A stretch of 64,000 nt of DNA, taken from Helopsaltes ochotensis (Eukaryota; Chordata; Aves; Passeriformes; Locustellidae). The stretch spans positions 1,907,816 through 1,971,815 of the forward strand of contig VXBM01000058.1 of the NCBI GenBank assembly GCA_013400155.1, read 5' to 3'. Position numbers and translations under genes: made by a program. The notes below the pieces were generated by a model. The model had not been told where the DNA came from. It ran no database searches and was given only the letters and a program-made list of their open reading frames with translations. Within the stretch, counting starts at the first letter, position 1, and each line of letters starts with the position of its first letter. Of the stretch, positions 26,301 to 41,300 are shown one piece after another.

Positions 26301-29300
26301 CCAGTTGTAACTGCTCTGTGAGGGCCCTTCCCATCAGCTCATGGCACTGCTTCTGTCCTAGGAGGGCAGCTTAATCTAATCGACTGCTTTGTTTTACTAA
26401 ATGGCTCTATATCCTTGGTGGCATTAACTGAGTTAATGTGCTCATGGGATTGAGAGAAGCTAAACAGAATAGATTTCCTCATTATTGTTAATTCCTTTAT
26501 CCATTTTGCACATTTGTCAATTTATGAAATTGAAACTTAGCATTACAAAGCTGACTAGACTTACTGTGTGCTGTCACAAGGCCCTTGAGCCCTTTGATTT
26601 AGAGTAACTGAGCTTAAGTCCATGGAGCAAATCTTTTCAGTGAAAGAAGAATCTTGTCCTACTGCTGAGGACCTCTGACTGTCAAGAATATTTTCATATC
26701 CTTATTTTCATTTTATTTCGAGCAGTCGTTCCCTGGATTTCAGCAGCTAGCTCTATTTTGTTTCCTCTGGGTTATGCTTTGCAACTATTTGGCATAACCC
26801 ATTTGAATTCAAAAAATAATAAGAAAAAAATAGATTCAAGACAGATGAGAGAGGAAGTTGCATGGTAGAGGTGGTCTGTACTCACAGAAGAACAAAGGCC
26901 GTGGTAGGCAGGGTCCATATCCTTAAAATGGACCTCTCTCATCTTTGTTATCCCCTGTTGAAGTCAGTGGCACTGGCAAGAGCCTATGTCACCAGACAGG
27001 ACTGCTGGGCTTTTTCCCAGGCAGGTTTTCCAGTTGCAGAATATCTATTTACAGTCCTTCTCCCTCCTGCTGAAATATTACCTGAGCACAAAAGTCTGGG
27101 CCAGATATTTGAGTAGAAAGAGATCCACGTCTGACTGAATTAGGAGGTGCCCAGACTGGCTCTGAGTGGGTTTAATGTGATAACATCCAAGGAAATGGTG
27201 GCCAGCTCTGTTTAACTCCTAATGATTACACTTCCTGCAGACTTTGTCAATCAGTGTTGATACAGCCCCAGTTTGGGCCTGTGGGTGAGCACATCCTGTG
27301 GGCAAAAGTCTCTTTAGAGTGAAACTCCAACCAAAAGAGTTGGCTGAAGTAGTGAACGTAGGAGAAAATTCTGCTTTTGGTAATGATTTCCTATTTTTGG
27401 ATCTATCATGTTCGCCACATGTGTCAGTTATGGGTGAATTATTGTAGCTGTTTTTTAATCTCAGATTTATTTCTCTTTTTGACTTGCATTCAAAGAGAAT
27501 GCTGTTATTCTCACAAGACTTCTGTTGGTCTGCCAACATCTTATATGAAGCCTGTGGAACAGCAGAGAATTCTTTATATCAATTTGAGCCTGATAGATCA
27601 TATTCCTCCATTCCCTGCATTTCCACAGAAGAGTACAAGATGTATACATTACAGATGCCTTCTCTGGTTTTATTCCAGTGAGGGAAAAGATATCTCACTT
27701 CTTTTGCAATGATGTTTAATAATCCCTTACAAAAAATTGATTCATATCAGTTCCACTTCTTATGTTCCTAGCAATTCCTTCCTTATAACTCGTTTGCCTG
27801 CCCAAAGTCCATTTTCCATTTCAGAAAAAGCAAGTCAGTTCAGCTTCATTTTTCACCTGTTCCTGAGTCCCATGAACAAATTTCCCTTCTGTTGCTGTGC
27901 TGTGAAATAATGAACAGTGGAAATTTCTGCAGCCGTACATGAGTACAGAGCTTACACTGTGCTTCTTGGTGGTAGTAAAAGAGAGCTGATGGGCTTCCTG
28001 TTTTACTTACAAAAAGCTTGGTGATGATCCTGTAGTTTTGCATCCCCACCATTGGGTTTCTGTGCTTCCTTCACCTTCTGTTCCCCAAACCTGGCCACAC
28101 TCTTTTTGACAGCTGGAACTGCTGCTGTCTGGGATTCCTATTTCTCACTTTTCCACTGTGTGTTTGCCAGAAAGGAAGCCATGAAGGAAGTGTTACACCT
28201 TCCTTCAAGTTGGTCTCACTCTCACCTTTAACTTTTGACATCTTAGTGTTAACCTGGATTTGTTGTCTTACATCTGTACTTCTGCTCCTAGGCATTGTCA
28301 TATATCCAAACAAAATACTTGCTCTATCCTTTCATAGGTATTTTTTTATCTTTTCTTCCATCCTTTGGAAATTTACCAAACATCCAGCTGCCTCTCTTCA
28401 AATCTCCAGGATCTTAAGTCTTGCTTAAAATCACTGCTGCTCTTCCTTAGTGGCAACAGGCCCAGCACTCCTTTGCTAATAGCTTTTCTTGTGTGGAGGT
28501 TTAGTAACTAAATATGTTAATGGTATGTTGGTAAATATAAGTTCATTTTTTTTAAAAAGGTAGATGAAAGTATTTAATTGTCACCTAAATTTGTATAGTA
28601 TAAAAGCATGTTAAACTCTTTGGGTCATGAAAATGTGTTCCTCCTTCTCACGTATGACTTTCCTAAATCTGTTTGAAAAGCGGAACTCAGACTTTTTTAA
28701 ACTATTTGTATAAATATGGCTGAATGCCTGGTTTTCGACCTGCAATAGAAACATAATTCATTGCCTAAATTTAGGACAGGTGTAACATGGCAAACTTGCC
28801 TTGCATAATGTAAAAGCTATTGAAGTTCAGTCTGGCGTGCTCCTGACTCTTAGGGCTTCTGAAAGCTTCCCTGGGAACCCTGTTTCCTCCAAGCATCACA
28901 GAGGCTTTAGAAGAAGAGGGGCTGAGTTGTGAAATTGCTGTACTGGCCATCACCGAAGGCATGATTGTTTCCAGCCTTCTTTTTTTTGGCTCTGAACAAA
29001 AACCAAAATCTCCCTATTTTTCAAGTTGTGAAACCTCCGCTTTCTAGGTGCTGTTCAGGGACAAAAGTTGTTCATTTTGATACAGAAGTTCATAACAGAA
29101 CCAGATGCATCTAAGGGGAGGCAGCAAGAATCATCAAGGACACTGCCTCTTAACATGAAACGTGTGTCCCATGGGGGCAGCTGGAAGTGCAGGCCTTGGA
29201 GCCTCCTTGGAAGAACCCCTGGAAACCTGACTGTTATTTCCAAAATCAGAAGTGTTACCGTGGTGAATTGTGAGTTATTTCAAAAGCACATGATTTAGCT

Positions 29301-32300
29301 GCCACTTTCCATGTGAGTATCTGCTCATTCTTAGAGGAGCAGAAATCGAGTCCATTCCTCTCATGATTAATGGGGTTATGGGTGTCCTTGACGTGCAAGT
29401 TTGCATGGGCTGGCAGGAGCAGGACAGTGAGAGGTGTCTGGACTCCTGGGGAGGCACTCCAACTGTTTAAGCAGGAGAGAGCTAATACAGTCAGCAAAGC
29501 ATAGCTGCTCACACTGAATGTGATTCAGGGAGTGATGAGGCAAAATCTGTCCTTTAAATGTGCTCTGTTCCTGCTTTCCTTTCCCTTTGCCGCCACACAG
29601 GTGGTGAGGTTTGTGCTGGGGACTGCAGCCTGTCAGGGAGCCCAACACCACAACAGCCTCTGCACCGTGATATTGGTACAGCATAGTTGCATCTTGGCCT
29701 TCTTTTTTGTACTGATGGACTATGTCATTGCATGTTTTGGTAACATTAAGTAAATCTGTTTACTTGGATGAAAGTGAGGCTGAGCAGCTTTTCTTTGGAG
29801 AGCCTGAACTGAAGCGTTAGCAGGGAGGAACACGTGAGCCTGTGTGTGGTTAGGTCTCTCAGAAGGGTGGCATTTGCAGGAAGTAAATATCATTGTTTTT
29901 GTTGATGCATCCCTCTCAATATTTAACCACTGCTGTCGTGCTTTCAGACTAAAAGCTGTTCGGAATAGATTTAGACTGAAAATGTTTGAAATGGCTAATG
30001 GAGTTTGAACCCTGTTTTCAAATGCTAAGATCACCATGTCACTGGGAAGTAGTCACTGCCTGAAAACATTAATCCTAATCAGTGCTTGAGAAGGAACAGT
30101 ATTAACTTCTGTGTTTCACTGTGGAAGGTGAATGTGGCCAGAGAAGGTGCTTAGTGAAATTGCACCTTATAACTCATCCAACACCTGGGGCCAACAGCTT
30201 ATGCAGATGAGACAGCCTGGCAGTGCCAGAAATCATGGTTAGATATAGGATATTTATATAAAATAAATTAAAAATAATTCAGAAGAATTATAGACTTGAA
30301 TGCTTTAGGCTGATACCTGCATTATTTGATTACCACAGTTTGCATGCACAGATAAGAGGATAATTGGTCTCTGGCTTGAACAAACAATTGCCATGATTGC
30401 CTAAACATTAGAAAATTAGGCTGAATTCACAACACATTTACAAATACTGAATTCTCGAAATAAAATCTCTGATTTTTTGGATGACTGTTTCAGAAGCATA
30501 TATTCTGTTGTTGAAATTTAGTTCTTTTCTGAATAAAGCAGTTTTGGTGAATAATGCTGTGCCTGATCAGCCTTTAAGAGCATTTAATTTTGGAAGTAAT
30601 CAACTATGAACAGGAAGAGCCTTTGTGGCCAAGCTTTGCAGCTAAGTGGTTAAACATAACCAGTTCTCAGAAGGGAAGTGCTTTGAGCTTTTAACACAAG
30701 TTTAAATATAACAATATGCAACATTTTCCACGTCCCAATTCTTTGTAAATAAACCTGTGATATTCTTTGTCAAAGTCTACGAAGGCAACAAGGCCAGTGT
30801 TACCTGATTTCTCAGGTTTGCAGGGCTGCATTTCTTTCTTTCAAGTGAAGTCTTGTTGGGAAGAACAGTGGGGGAAGGTACCATGGGCAGAACAGTGGGC
30901 TTGGGTTACCTGTCTTGTTCGGTATTTTTAACAGGCTGTGTAAGGAGAGGGAGGCACAATGGCCTCACTAAGACAAACATTAGCTCTCTCAGTGTGTCCA
31001 TATCACTTAACAAGAAGTGTTGTATTAGGCAAAAAAAATCGACTTGCTCTGTGTCTTACCTATAAAAAAAGATACTGGGAACTTTGCAGATTCTGTGCAA
31101 TACGTGGAACAGACAAGTTTTGCTGCGGGAAAGCAGAACAGGTCTCTCTGAAGCTTATTCACCATCCTGCCAGGGTCAGTGTGAGGTACAGGGTGCATTG
31201 GATCTCTTCTCCTGTGGCCTCCCACTCTGCCCAGTCTGGGAAGAGCAGTGGATCTTCTGCAGTGCTGTGTGTGCTGGGAGGATGGTGCTTCGTGGCTGCA
31301 GGGCCCAGCCCTGGAGAAGCTGTGCCACAGGGGCACCCTGGGCTTTCCAGCTGTGCTCAGGGATTGTGTCTTGTGACTGTCTAAAAAACGTTACTGCTTA
31401 AAATGTCACGTATGTGTGAAGTAAAAGGAATAAACTGCATTTCAGAGACTGTGGGTACTGCTGGGAAGTCCCTAAGCAACCAAGAATTCAGACATCTATT
31501 ACTAAGCATAGCCTGAAAATTCATACTTCTCTGTCTTCTGTCTCTTTTTACTCATAGACTCAAAGATTGTGTAAATCACTTCATGCAGGCATTGGTAACA
31601 CAGCTGGGCAGAGCCCAGGAATCCAGATTTAGGAAACTCTGCTCAGTTTGTCAGAACAATGGGATTCTTTTTCACTTTTTGGTGTCTATGAGGCCACCAT
31701 CATTTTTTGTGTGAGCCATGGTTTAATCATATTCTATCCTGATCTCTCCGAATGAAACAGCAGAAGTTTGGGGAATCCCATGATGTTTCTGCCTGAGTGA
31801 TAGGTGCTTTTCTTTCATAACTACTCATGTGGAAAGTGATGGGGGGAAATCAGAGTGGTTTGTGTAGACTCTAAGGAAAAATGTACTCAATAATATCCAA
31901 GCACTCATTGTGTAGGGTTTGGGTGCTTCAATTTACAGAGGGAAAACATCACCTTGTAGTCTGAGGTAAGGATATGGAGGGATGCAGTAGGTACTGCAAG
32001 CTGCTTCATGGTATTAGTATGTGGTGATTCTTCATACTAAACCAGTTGTATGCCACAGGCCTTCCTCTGAAAACCATGGGCCTTTCTGTAAGGGAAGAGA
32101 AAATGTGTTTGGGAGGCCAGATTTGTCTGGCTTTCAAGTCCTTTGCTGTCTTGAATGGCAGTTACTCCGTTGTAACTGAGAGCATGACCTGGGCTGCTGG
32201 GCATTGATTTTGGTCGTTTTCTTCTCTTATGGCAAAGACGGTGAGTGGGACAGGTCTGTAGGTTAACTGAAAATACCCCAAAGCTTCCTCTTGTGAGCCT

Positions 32301-35300
32301 TCTGCAAAGTGGCTGCCTTGGCCAGCCCCAGCACAGGGGTCCTGGGTCACACAGGCACTGCTGGTGGCCCTGGCCTCTTGCTGGCCTGCTGGGAACTAAG
32401 GGAAGCTTGGCTCCTTGTGGAGAACTTCAGGAGATCCACTTCTCTCTGGGGTTTCCTGCTCTGGGGCCTGACAAGACAGCTCAGCCAGCAGCTGCTTTCA
32501 GGAAAAGGGCTTAATTTGTGCAGGCTGTGAAGGCTGGAGGAGGCTGCAGGCAGTGCCAGGAGTCCCTTGTCAGCCCTGTCCTGCTGCCTGTGCTCACAGG
32601 TGGGAATGTCCCTCTGGGAAGCTGCTGCCTGGTTCTCCTTGCTTTCCAGACACTGAGCTGTCCTGTGGCACTCCTTTGGCAGCTTCCTGGGCAGCTCTGC
32701 TCCTCTAACCTCCTTTCCAAACAGTCAAAGCTTTTAATTCTGTTTCCATGTTCCTGGCCAAAAAGGCATGAGGTGGAGAAGGGAAGTGGAGGAAGCAAGT
32801 ATCACTGTTGGATTTGGCATGCATTTCTGGGAGAGGATGTAAGGAAGACTTGACTGTTTTTATCAGAAACCTCAGAGACTGAAGGAACTTTGCTTGGAAC
32901 AGTTTTATTCCCAGAAATCTACTTGAACACTGTTCTTGCTTGTAATTAATGCCTTAGCTGATAGTATTGAATAGTGTGTGTGGGCAGGAGCTGGGTTGCA
33001 GTTGTTGGTATGCATGTGTGTTGGCTGCAGGACAAAGTGAAAAATGCAAGCCATGATAACGAGGTTCTTAACCTCTTCCTGAGACAAAACTGCTGTTCTG
33101 TTTGGCTTTGACTAAATTGCATATTCTTTTGTTTATTGTCAGATAGACACAATTTCACTGGAAATCAGGACAGTGTATCCTTCTGTACCTGAAGATGCAG
33201 AACAAAAAGCAGAAAATTTATTTGTTAGAGAGGTGAGTATCTCATTTTAAATGAAACCAAGCGTTTGGGGGAGGTTTGCTATGTTTATAATGAACATCTT
33301 TTTTCTTTCAATATGTTTTAGGTGATTTGAATCGGGTTTGAATTTTGAAGGCCCGTAGGAGGGGGTGGGTTAACAGCATGTCTGCAGTTGCCTATTTTCA
33401 GATGTTTGTATCTACATAAATTGTAAATGCACTGAATTAGCCTGCCATTGTCCTGTTTTCCAGCTGCATTTCCTGTCACCATTAGTCCACTGATATTGAT
33501 GTTGGTATTTTTACATCACGGCTAATGATCAGTGATCTGCATGTGCTTTGCACTTTGAAAATATTGATATCTTTCCAAAAATAGATAGCCAGTTGGCATT
33601 GGTTTAGACTCTTAGGCATTATTACAAGGTATGTATCTCATTTGGAGTTGTACACATGAGGAGTAGGTGCACTGTGAAGGGTGCGTAGGGGTTTATATTT
33701 ATTGCCAGTATTTAGAGTCTGTTTTACTGTACCATAATAGAAAGTTCAACAAGTTCTTTCATGACAGAGGCCCACCAGGAGTTGAATAATTGCTCTACAT
33801 TTAAAAAACCCTTATGGTTGTATCGTTTCCATACCTGATCTCAGATTGTAGGAGAAGATTTCTCATCTTGCTGCCTCCGGAATATTTCATGTTGTCACTG
33901 GTTTTATAATTTTGAAGGATTTCAGAGGAGCTGGTTGCACTGTTCGAAGGAATTTACTTTAGATGGCCCCCTGAACTTTCCCATCTTTCATTATAGATGT
34001 GCAATATAGCTCACCATTTACATTAAAAAAACAGCTTTATGAAACCAAATTTTCGGCCAGCTTCTAGAAGGAGTTTAATCCCAAGCATTTATAAATAGCC
34101 CATAATGTGATCGTTCTCGGCCTTTTTTTTCCACAGATTGGGATTTTTCACACTTTGCTTCTGGTCTGAAAAAGTATTTCATATGCACTATAATTGAAAG
34201 GGGAAACTGGAGGAAAAGTCAGTCGCAGACAAACACAGGGATTAGAAATCATGAAGTCCAAAATTAGGCAGAAATGTAGCTGTCGAATTGTATTCATGTC
34301 CCATTTTACAGGCTGGCCCTATTTCTTTTCAGCAGGTCTAAAAAGAGCAATAATAATTTACTGCCAGCTCGGATTGCCGGAACTTTGCCATCTTTGTTAA
34401 TCAGGCAGCAGTGTTAAAAGATAACATAGCTTGTGGAGTTATCTACTTTCCCAGAAACCTCACTGCCCTTTCAGCACTTTGGGGTCTGCTTTTTATTTTA
34501 AGGTTCCACAAGTTGCAAGGCCAGCACTCTGCTCATGGCTTTACAGAGAAAGTGGTGGATCTAAAAATGGAACACGGTGCACAGAGCCTGGGAATCATTA
34601 CAGCTGAGTACGCCAAGGGGATGCTAATGGCAACCTGGTAAAACACATATTGAGTACATCTATTAGCTTTCTCTGCAGTACCAGTGAGCCAAGGGGAGGG
34701 GGAGAGAGGAGCAAAGCAGTGGAAAAAAACATTACTACGGGACTAAGCCTGTGCATGGAAGAGTAGCAGGGTAAAGACCCTGTTTAAAGTAATAATCCAT
34801 ATGTTCCGATTTGCCACAAAGCCAGAAGCTATACATATATATATATATATATACGCACACACACACTATATTAAACTCTGTGGAGAGGATGGTCTCCAGT
34901 CCAGAATTAGGCAAAACTAAGCACGGGTTCTGTGAAGATGTGTGATTGTAGTCCCCTGCAGCAATTGCAGAGGTGTGTACCCTGTCAGCAGCCTGCTGAC
35001 ACTTGGGATAGATGTACAGGAGTGGAGTTGGTTTGCCTTTCTCTCTTGGAGCGGTGGAAAAGCCAACACTTCTCTCACTGGAGTCTTTCTTCAAATACAG
35101 CATGATATCATGAACAGTGAGGGTGTCCACCCTGTGCACACTTGACTGACTGTTGGTCACCTGGACTTGCGGCAAAGAGAAAGGTTTTTTTACATTTTAT
35201 GATTGCTTAATATCTGAGTCCCTTTATTAATTTGTACCTAAGTATTAGCTATATTTTAAAGTTTAAATTAATACTTTGTGAATTGGTTATTCCTATACCT

Positions 35301-38300
35301 GTAGTTGTAGGATATTTTTTATCCTAAAATATTTTTAGGATATTTTCCTTGTGGATTTTTCCACTTTACCTTTTCTTAGGCAGGACCAGCCTGAGGAACT
35401 AAATCAGGTTTCAAGAAAGGAGAGGTTTCCAGAAACATTTAAAGCCAGAATAAAGTTGTCTTCAATGGTTTGTTGCTTTAAGTATTCCTAACTTCCTTTA
35501 TCATACTGTTTCTTTCCAAATTCTGAATTTTGTCACTCATCACAGAGTCTGCTACACATCTGCTGCTTTTATGCCAGTCAGCATTGTCCTCATGGTCCAT
35601 AATTTTTTGCAAAAAGAAACATTCACTTCAGTAGAAACAAAATAAAATTCTTCCTTTTAGACAATGAAAACATTCCTCACATCACCTTTCCTAAGTCTGA
35701 ATATGCAGATCAAATGGGGATTCTTGGGATTTTCCCCACATTTCATTTGGAAATATAAGGGGATAGTGCACTTTGCAATTCAAACTTACTTTTAGTTTGA
35801 GGAACTTAAACTACCTAATTGCAATGTATTTAATCCCATATTGGTTTGCTTCAAGTCAGTATTTTCAGAAAGAATGCAGGCGTGGCCACACAAATACATG
35901 CTGTTTGCGTGTATCTATAGGGGTAAAATTCTAGGAATATTAAAAAAAAAAAATAGCAGGAAGTAAATATTAGTTGTCAACTTTCCTTTAAGAAATGAGT
36001 TTAGGCCAGGTGATCCTTCCTAAATAAAAAGTTGCTACTTGGAAAGGTGCTACTTGGATAAGTTTTTGGGAAACATGTTTGCAGAGGGGCTGGCCCCATG
36101 AATGAAGAGGTGTAGGAGCTGTGCAGGGGCAGAAGGAGTGATCTTTCTGGGTGAAAATCAAATCAAAATGAAATAAGTGTGTAGAAATATTGCCATTTCA
36201 TTCAGGGAATGATGTAGTTAATTTTGTCTGTGGTAATATAGTGTAATGTGTGTGTCTCTGAACTTTCCTGTTGAGGTTTTCTAGACACACAAGAGGGAGT
36301 TGTCACTTGTAGTAAGCTTGCAAAGCCCTTGCCACTTATCTGAGGGAATTTTTGCAGGTTGGGTCTACAGGATCTGTAAGTAATTATGAAGCATGAGTTT
36401 TATTAATCACAATGTAAAAAAAGCCCCAGCCTCTCCTGCATAACTTCTGAAAGTGGTGGTCTGTTCATAGGTTGATTTCTGAGGCTTTTTGATTTGCAGG
36501 CTAATCTGCGTTGTTCTTACCTCTTTTAAAATCAGACTAAAACATGAACTCCTGTTGACAGTGACACCCAGAAAGTTTTGTTGTTGCTCATCAGATTTCC
36601 CCATCTTCAAAATCTAAGTTTTTTCAGTGCTTGAAAGAGCTGTAGTGTCAGGGCTAGACATAGATTGTTAAAGGATAGTGAGTCTTTTGATAGCACATAA
36701 GGTAAATACTTGTAAAATGTTTGATGCTTTAAAAAACCAGTGTGTTTCAATGTTTTGGCTTGTTACTTGCCTGTGTCACTGGACTTTAGGTGTGAGCTGT
36801 TATTTTGGGAACAGTTTTGAGGGTCCCTGTTGGCAGCAGCCCCCGGTGATGGGGCCGTGCCCATGGTGGGTGTGAGGAGCCCGGGGCAGGCCTGGGTGCA
36901 GGGCTGGCGTTCCGCCAGGGTGAGCACAGCACCTCCACCTCCGCAGGCCCCCACACACGGCCTTGCTGTGCCTGCTGCAGCTGGGGTCAGAGGAGAGAGG
37001 GAAGGCTCCGTCAGCGGGGCCGTGCACGTCATGGGCAGAGCGCGGAGCCACCTCTGCAGCTTCCTCCCAGCGCTGGGGCCGCATCCAGCCCTGCCACGCC
37101 TTTGCTTTCTGTTTCCAGGCTCCTGCATGTGCCTGCCCTGCCCTGTTCCACCTCGGGAGCAGCCACTCTGCCAGGGTGAGAGGGCACAGTTTCTCTGTGC
37201 ATGCAGTTCCTCTGCAAGGAAGCCCCCTGCTCTACGAATTACTTGTATTGTATGTGCATCTCTGTTTCTCAAGACCACATACTAGTGCTGTCTTAGAGAG
37301 GATATAAGCAGGGAAGTTGTTTCCTTTGTGTTTCCCTCACTTCTCCCTTTTTTTTTTTGGTTGTTTGTTTGGTTTTGTTTGTTTTTGTTTGGTTTTTGTT
37401 TGTTTGTTTTTTCCCTTTTTTGCTTGTTTGGGATTTTTTTGTTAGTTGGTTGGTTGTTTTGTTTTTCTTTCCCTCCAAAAGGATCCTTTCCATTGCTGGG
37501 TAAATCTTTCTTAAGTGTCCTTTTCACAGTGGTAGCCATCATGCTGTCATCACCAGAACCGGAGATAAGAAGTCAAACGTGGAAAAACTGCAGGATTTTC
37601 TGTCCCTGTAAGGAAAAATTAGGCCATCTGGAGAAAAACAAAAAAGAAAAACAAAAAAATAAGGAAAGACCTTAGTTTGATAGGGCCCCTGGGAATGGGC
37701 TGTGCTGCCTGCCTGGTTAACAGAGTAGTAGAAAGTTCATGCAAACATGTGCCAACCCTCCCACATCCCAAAACTTCCATTTCTCCGTCTATATTTTTCC
37801 TCCCCCACAGTTCACTTGAGCTTAACAGCCCCTGCATTGGTGCCTCTGTTCTTTGCCAAGAACAGTAGTATCCAGCTCTAGCCTCTGTATGAAATCTCTG
37901 CCTCTAGAAGGTTTTACTTGCTCCTCAGAACAGGTTTGCAGGTATTGTTCCTCATTGCTAAAACTCAATTTCTAATGATAATTTCCAATTTAAAATATCA
38001 TCCTAAGTCAGTACGATTAGCAGAAGTATTTAATTTTTAGTTGGGATATTCTGAAGAGAAAATCTGCACCCTTTTTTTGGTGTTACTTTTTACGTTAGCT
38101 CTGGTTCCCCCACAGAAGCTAGTTCAAGAACAGTAGTAGCTGTTGCACTGGGTTGGCTTGTCTTTTGTGAATTTACTGAATGATATTTGAATGTGCTGCT
38201 TTGTCTCCTTTGATTTTTATTTTGATTAGCTTTTTCTTGGAGGAGCACAATAAACCTTTATAGTTACAAGCTAAAATACTGTGGCCTGCTCTATATTCAC

Positions 38301-41300
38301 AACTGCGTTTTTGAACACACCAGCCTATAATGTTTGCAGTAAAAGCCTGCATTGAGAGTTCTCTGTAGGCTTTAATTGCATCTGTTAAACAAAATACTGA
38401 GTAATGAAAGTACCACAGGGGAAAAGTGGTCCTTTCTGTAGGAGGTTCACTTGGTTTACATTTGCCAAGGAAAAGGGGAGTGATGTGTGAATTGGAGATT
38501 CTGGGCTTGCCCTCACAATGCTCTGTGAGCTTTTCATTGGCTTATGTAGAACGGAGTCTGTGTTACTCTTGTAAGAGTATTCTTATAGCCTAGGTGATTG
38601 TCATACACGTTTAATACAAATACAAGAGCCACCAAGTTGTTTTATGAAGAATCATAAAACAAAGTTTGGTTGAAGTGGCATTTTTTTTATTATCTCTACA
38701 TTCAGAGGCCGAGTGCAAGCAATGCTGGAGTGGTTTTCAGGGGTAGCTTTGAACTGACCCTGGCAAGCACAGAGAGAGTAGTTATAATGCTATAATATTG
38801 TCTTCATTCTTGGAGAATATGTGATTATGTTGTCTAATGGTCCCACTTTATTCTGCATCCTGTAAAATAAAATCCTGTCTTGTGTCAGATGAGAAGGTAA
38901 ATAGTGGATCCACATGTGGATCCACATGGAATGTGTTTACTGCCTTTGGTTGTGCTGAGCTGCCAGGGGAGAAGTGCCAATAAACGTACACCCACTTCCT
39001 TGCCACCTTTTCCACACTCTAAACCAAGTAAAGCTATCACAGAAGACTCTGAATGCAAAGAAGAAGACTTCCTAAAACAATTTGTGGCTACCTACTCTGC
39101 ATATTTTGCACAAGGTCTGAAAAAAGAGATCTTTTAAGCCAGTGCTGAGTAATTTAGACAGCCCATCTCAGGTTTGCTCCTGCAGCCAGATAATCCCCTC
39201 TGAAGCGGAGACCCCTCTACAAGCAATGACTCCCATGGGCACCTCAGAAGAAGCTGGGAATAAAGAGAGGGAATACTCCCTGTTGAAGCAGTCAAGCTTT
39301 TAATATTAATTTATAATTGTCCTTTTATTCCCTTTCCTTCTACTTTCTCTGCACAGCTTTTGGTTTTAGACACCTTTGATCTATCTGTTATTTCATTCTG
39401 TTTGACTCCTGGAGTCTCATGCCTTTCTGAGATACTGCCTTTACTGTTCCCACCTCCAATTCCTTTCAATCCTGCTGCTTCTATCTCTACTGTAGATCTC
39501 CACCCTTTTCCTTCCTGACGTGCCTCCTCGGGCAGCAACTTCTCTTTCTTCCTTTCCATCTCAGGTGGGCTGGTGCAAATTATCTGGTGGAGTGTGTGAA
39601 GAAGATAATACAATACTGGGGTAAAATCTTTAGCATACTGTACAAAACTCAGTTTGCAATTTACACTCTGTATGAAGAATCATTGGAAATTCTGACATTG
39701 TGTCATTTTTCTTGTAGATGTGCACCTTAGCAATAACTGTACATATTTCATGCATCTTGTTGCCTTTCAAAATGTCATGTTATGTTTAACTGCATTGATA
39801 AAAGTTCTGCATCATATAAATGGCACAGATACTCTGGTCTATTTGACAGCACAGCCAAGCCCTTATGTTTAGTTCAGGTATGCCTTCCTTATTTAAAGGA
39901 GATTGATGTACTAAGAACAATTTCCAAAGGCGAATGCAAAACCAGCAAGACAATTTTTAGACAGCAAAAACTGCATGGTGACGTGACTCAGCAAATTCAG
40001 TGTGGAAAGGAAAATGAGACTGGTGAAAAATTAGAGTCTGATTAATATATTCCAGAATGTTATTAAGAGGTTAAAGATCAATCCTTAAGGGCAGAATAAG
40101 AAGTAGAGAGCTAGTGCCCCTAATACAAGGGGGAGTGAAAAGAGTAAGGCAAATCTATTTACAGTGGAAAGCTTAGGTAATGAAACAGGATGCAAACAAA
40201 AAATGTGTAATCAATGTCCATGGAGGAAGTCAGACTTAAACTAGATCATGTCTTTTGAGGCAGTAACTGTATAATTTAATGATGCTTCCTAGAAAGCAGA
40301 TGAGAATCAGTAAAGCATGTTAAATTGCTATCCAGCTCCCTCCTCCATCTTGTGTGATTCAGTGCATTTGATTTTAAAGGGAAATTGTGCTTCAAAATAT
40401 GGAAACATATGACTCTGGCTTTCCTTTAGGAACTGAGCACCCCGTTCTAAAAGAGAAGAATATGTTCTAGCACATGGGCTGCCTCAGAACTTTATCAATT
40501 CTCTAGCTTTCTTGAGCCTAAACCCTTGTAGTAATTCTGTTGTTTGTGTTTCTTCTGTTTAGGCTTGTAAATACTACAGTTCCCACTGGCATGTTGTGAA
40601 CTACAAATATGAATCCTATTCAGAAGACTTTCGACACTTACCACAGTAAGAACTCGCATAAGTTCCCTTTTTTGTTATTTTTTTCCCCTTTAGTCTTGTG
40701 TTATTTGCTAAGCTTTGTTTGTATTTGCACTTTCCTTTGTCTTCTACGCTGTGCTTGTTTTACCGTATTTGTAGTGCCTTGCATTTTTAAAAAGGGGAAG
40801 CAAAGGTCCTTCAGAAAAGTTCAAGACTCTGCAGAATTCATTGGTATCAACAAACTCCATTAGTGCTGACTCCAATCCTTACAAGTGTATTTGCGTTTTC
40901 AAAGCACAGTTGATACAGGAGAGGTGGCTTTTCGTTTTCCTTAATAATGCATAAATGTCACTCACCTTTCACTGGGATTCATTCTCCTTTTAGTTACCCT
41001 GTGGAGCAGAGAGTAGGATTTCAGTGCTTTATAGCTGCATTGTACAGGAGAACTGGGTGCACTGATGGTACAAGGCTGTGGAGGTGTGCTGGTGTCAGGG
41101 TAAGGGGCATCTCTCCTGTGCTTGGAGGCACATGAACATTAAAATCACTGTGAAAGTGCTGGGAAGAGCAGGAACAAGTTCCTTGACTTGAGTCGAAAGA
41201 AATGAGGAATCTGGTGCTCATCCTACACGCATGAGTTTCTACCCATACTCTTGTTTCTGAAAGGTTTGTGTCCTGCCCCTGAGGAAAGTTTTAGAGAGTA

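Larger units (their letters stand above)
33233..40562 (+). other. DOCK10 intron 3
   Basis: Intron of 7.3 kb. It holds an (AT)n/(AC)n run, a small hairpin at 35320-35342, a GC-rich patch at 36830-37110, a long (GTTT)-rich tract at 37348-37471 and a 22-base palindrome at 38904-38925. No other exon fits the reading frame or the known protein order. Confidence 0.75.

Noticed and set aside
34100..34420. Acceptor-like TTTTTTTTCCACAG near 34138 followed by a 68-codon frame
   Set aside because: Sequence after the AG has no fit to DOCK10 between exons 3 and 4, which already join cleanly, and no family resemblance.
36763..37307. Frames of 114-171 codons on both strands in intron 3
   Set aside because: Same GC-rich artefact. 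Exons 3 and 4 join in frame without any insert, so no DOCK10 exon is missing here.
37282..37542. Lys/Asn/Gln-rich minus-strand frame
   Set aside because: It is the reverse of the (GTTT)n low-complexity tract, not a gene.
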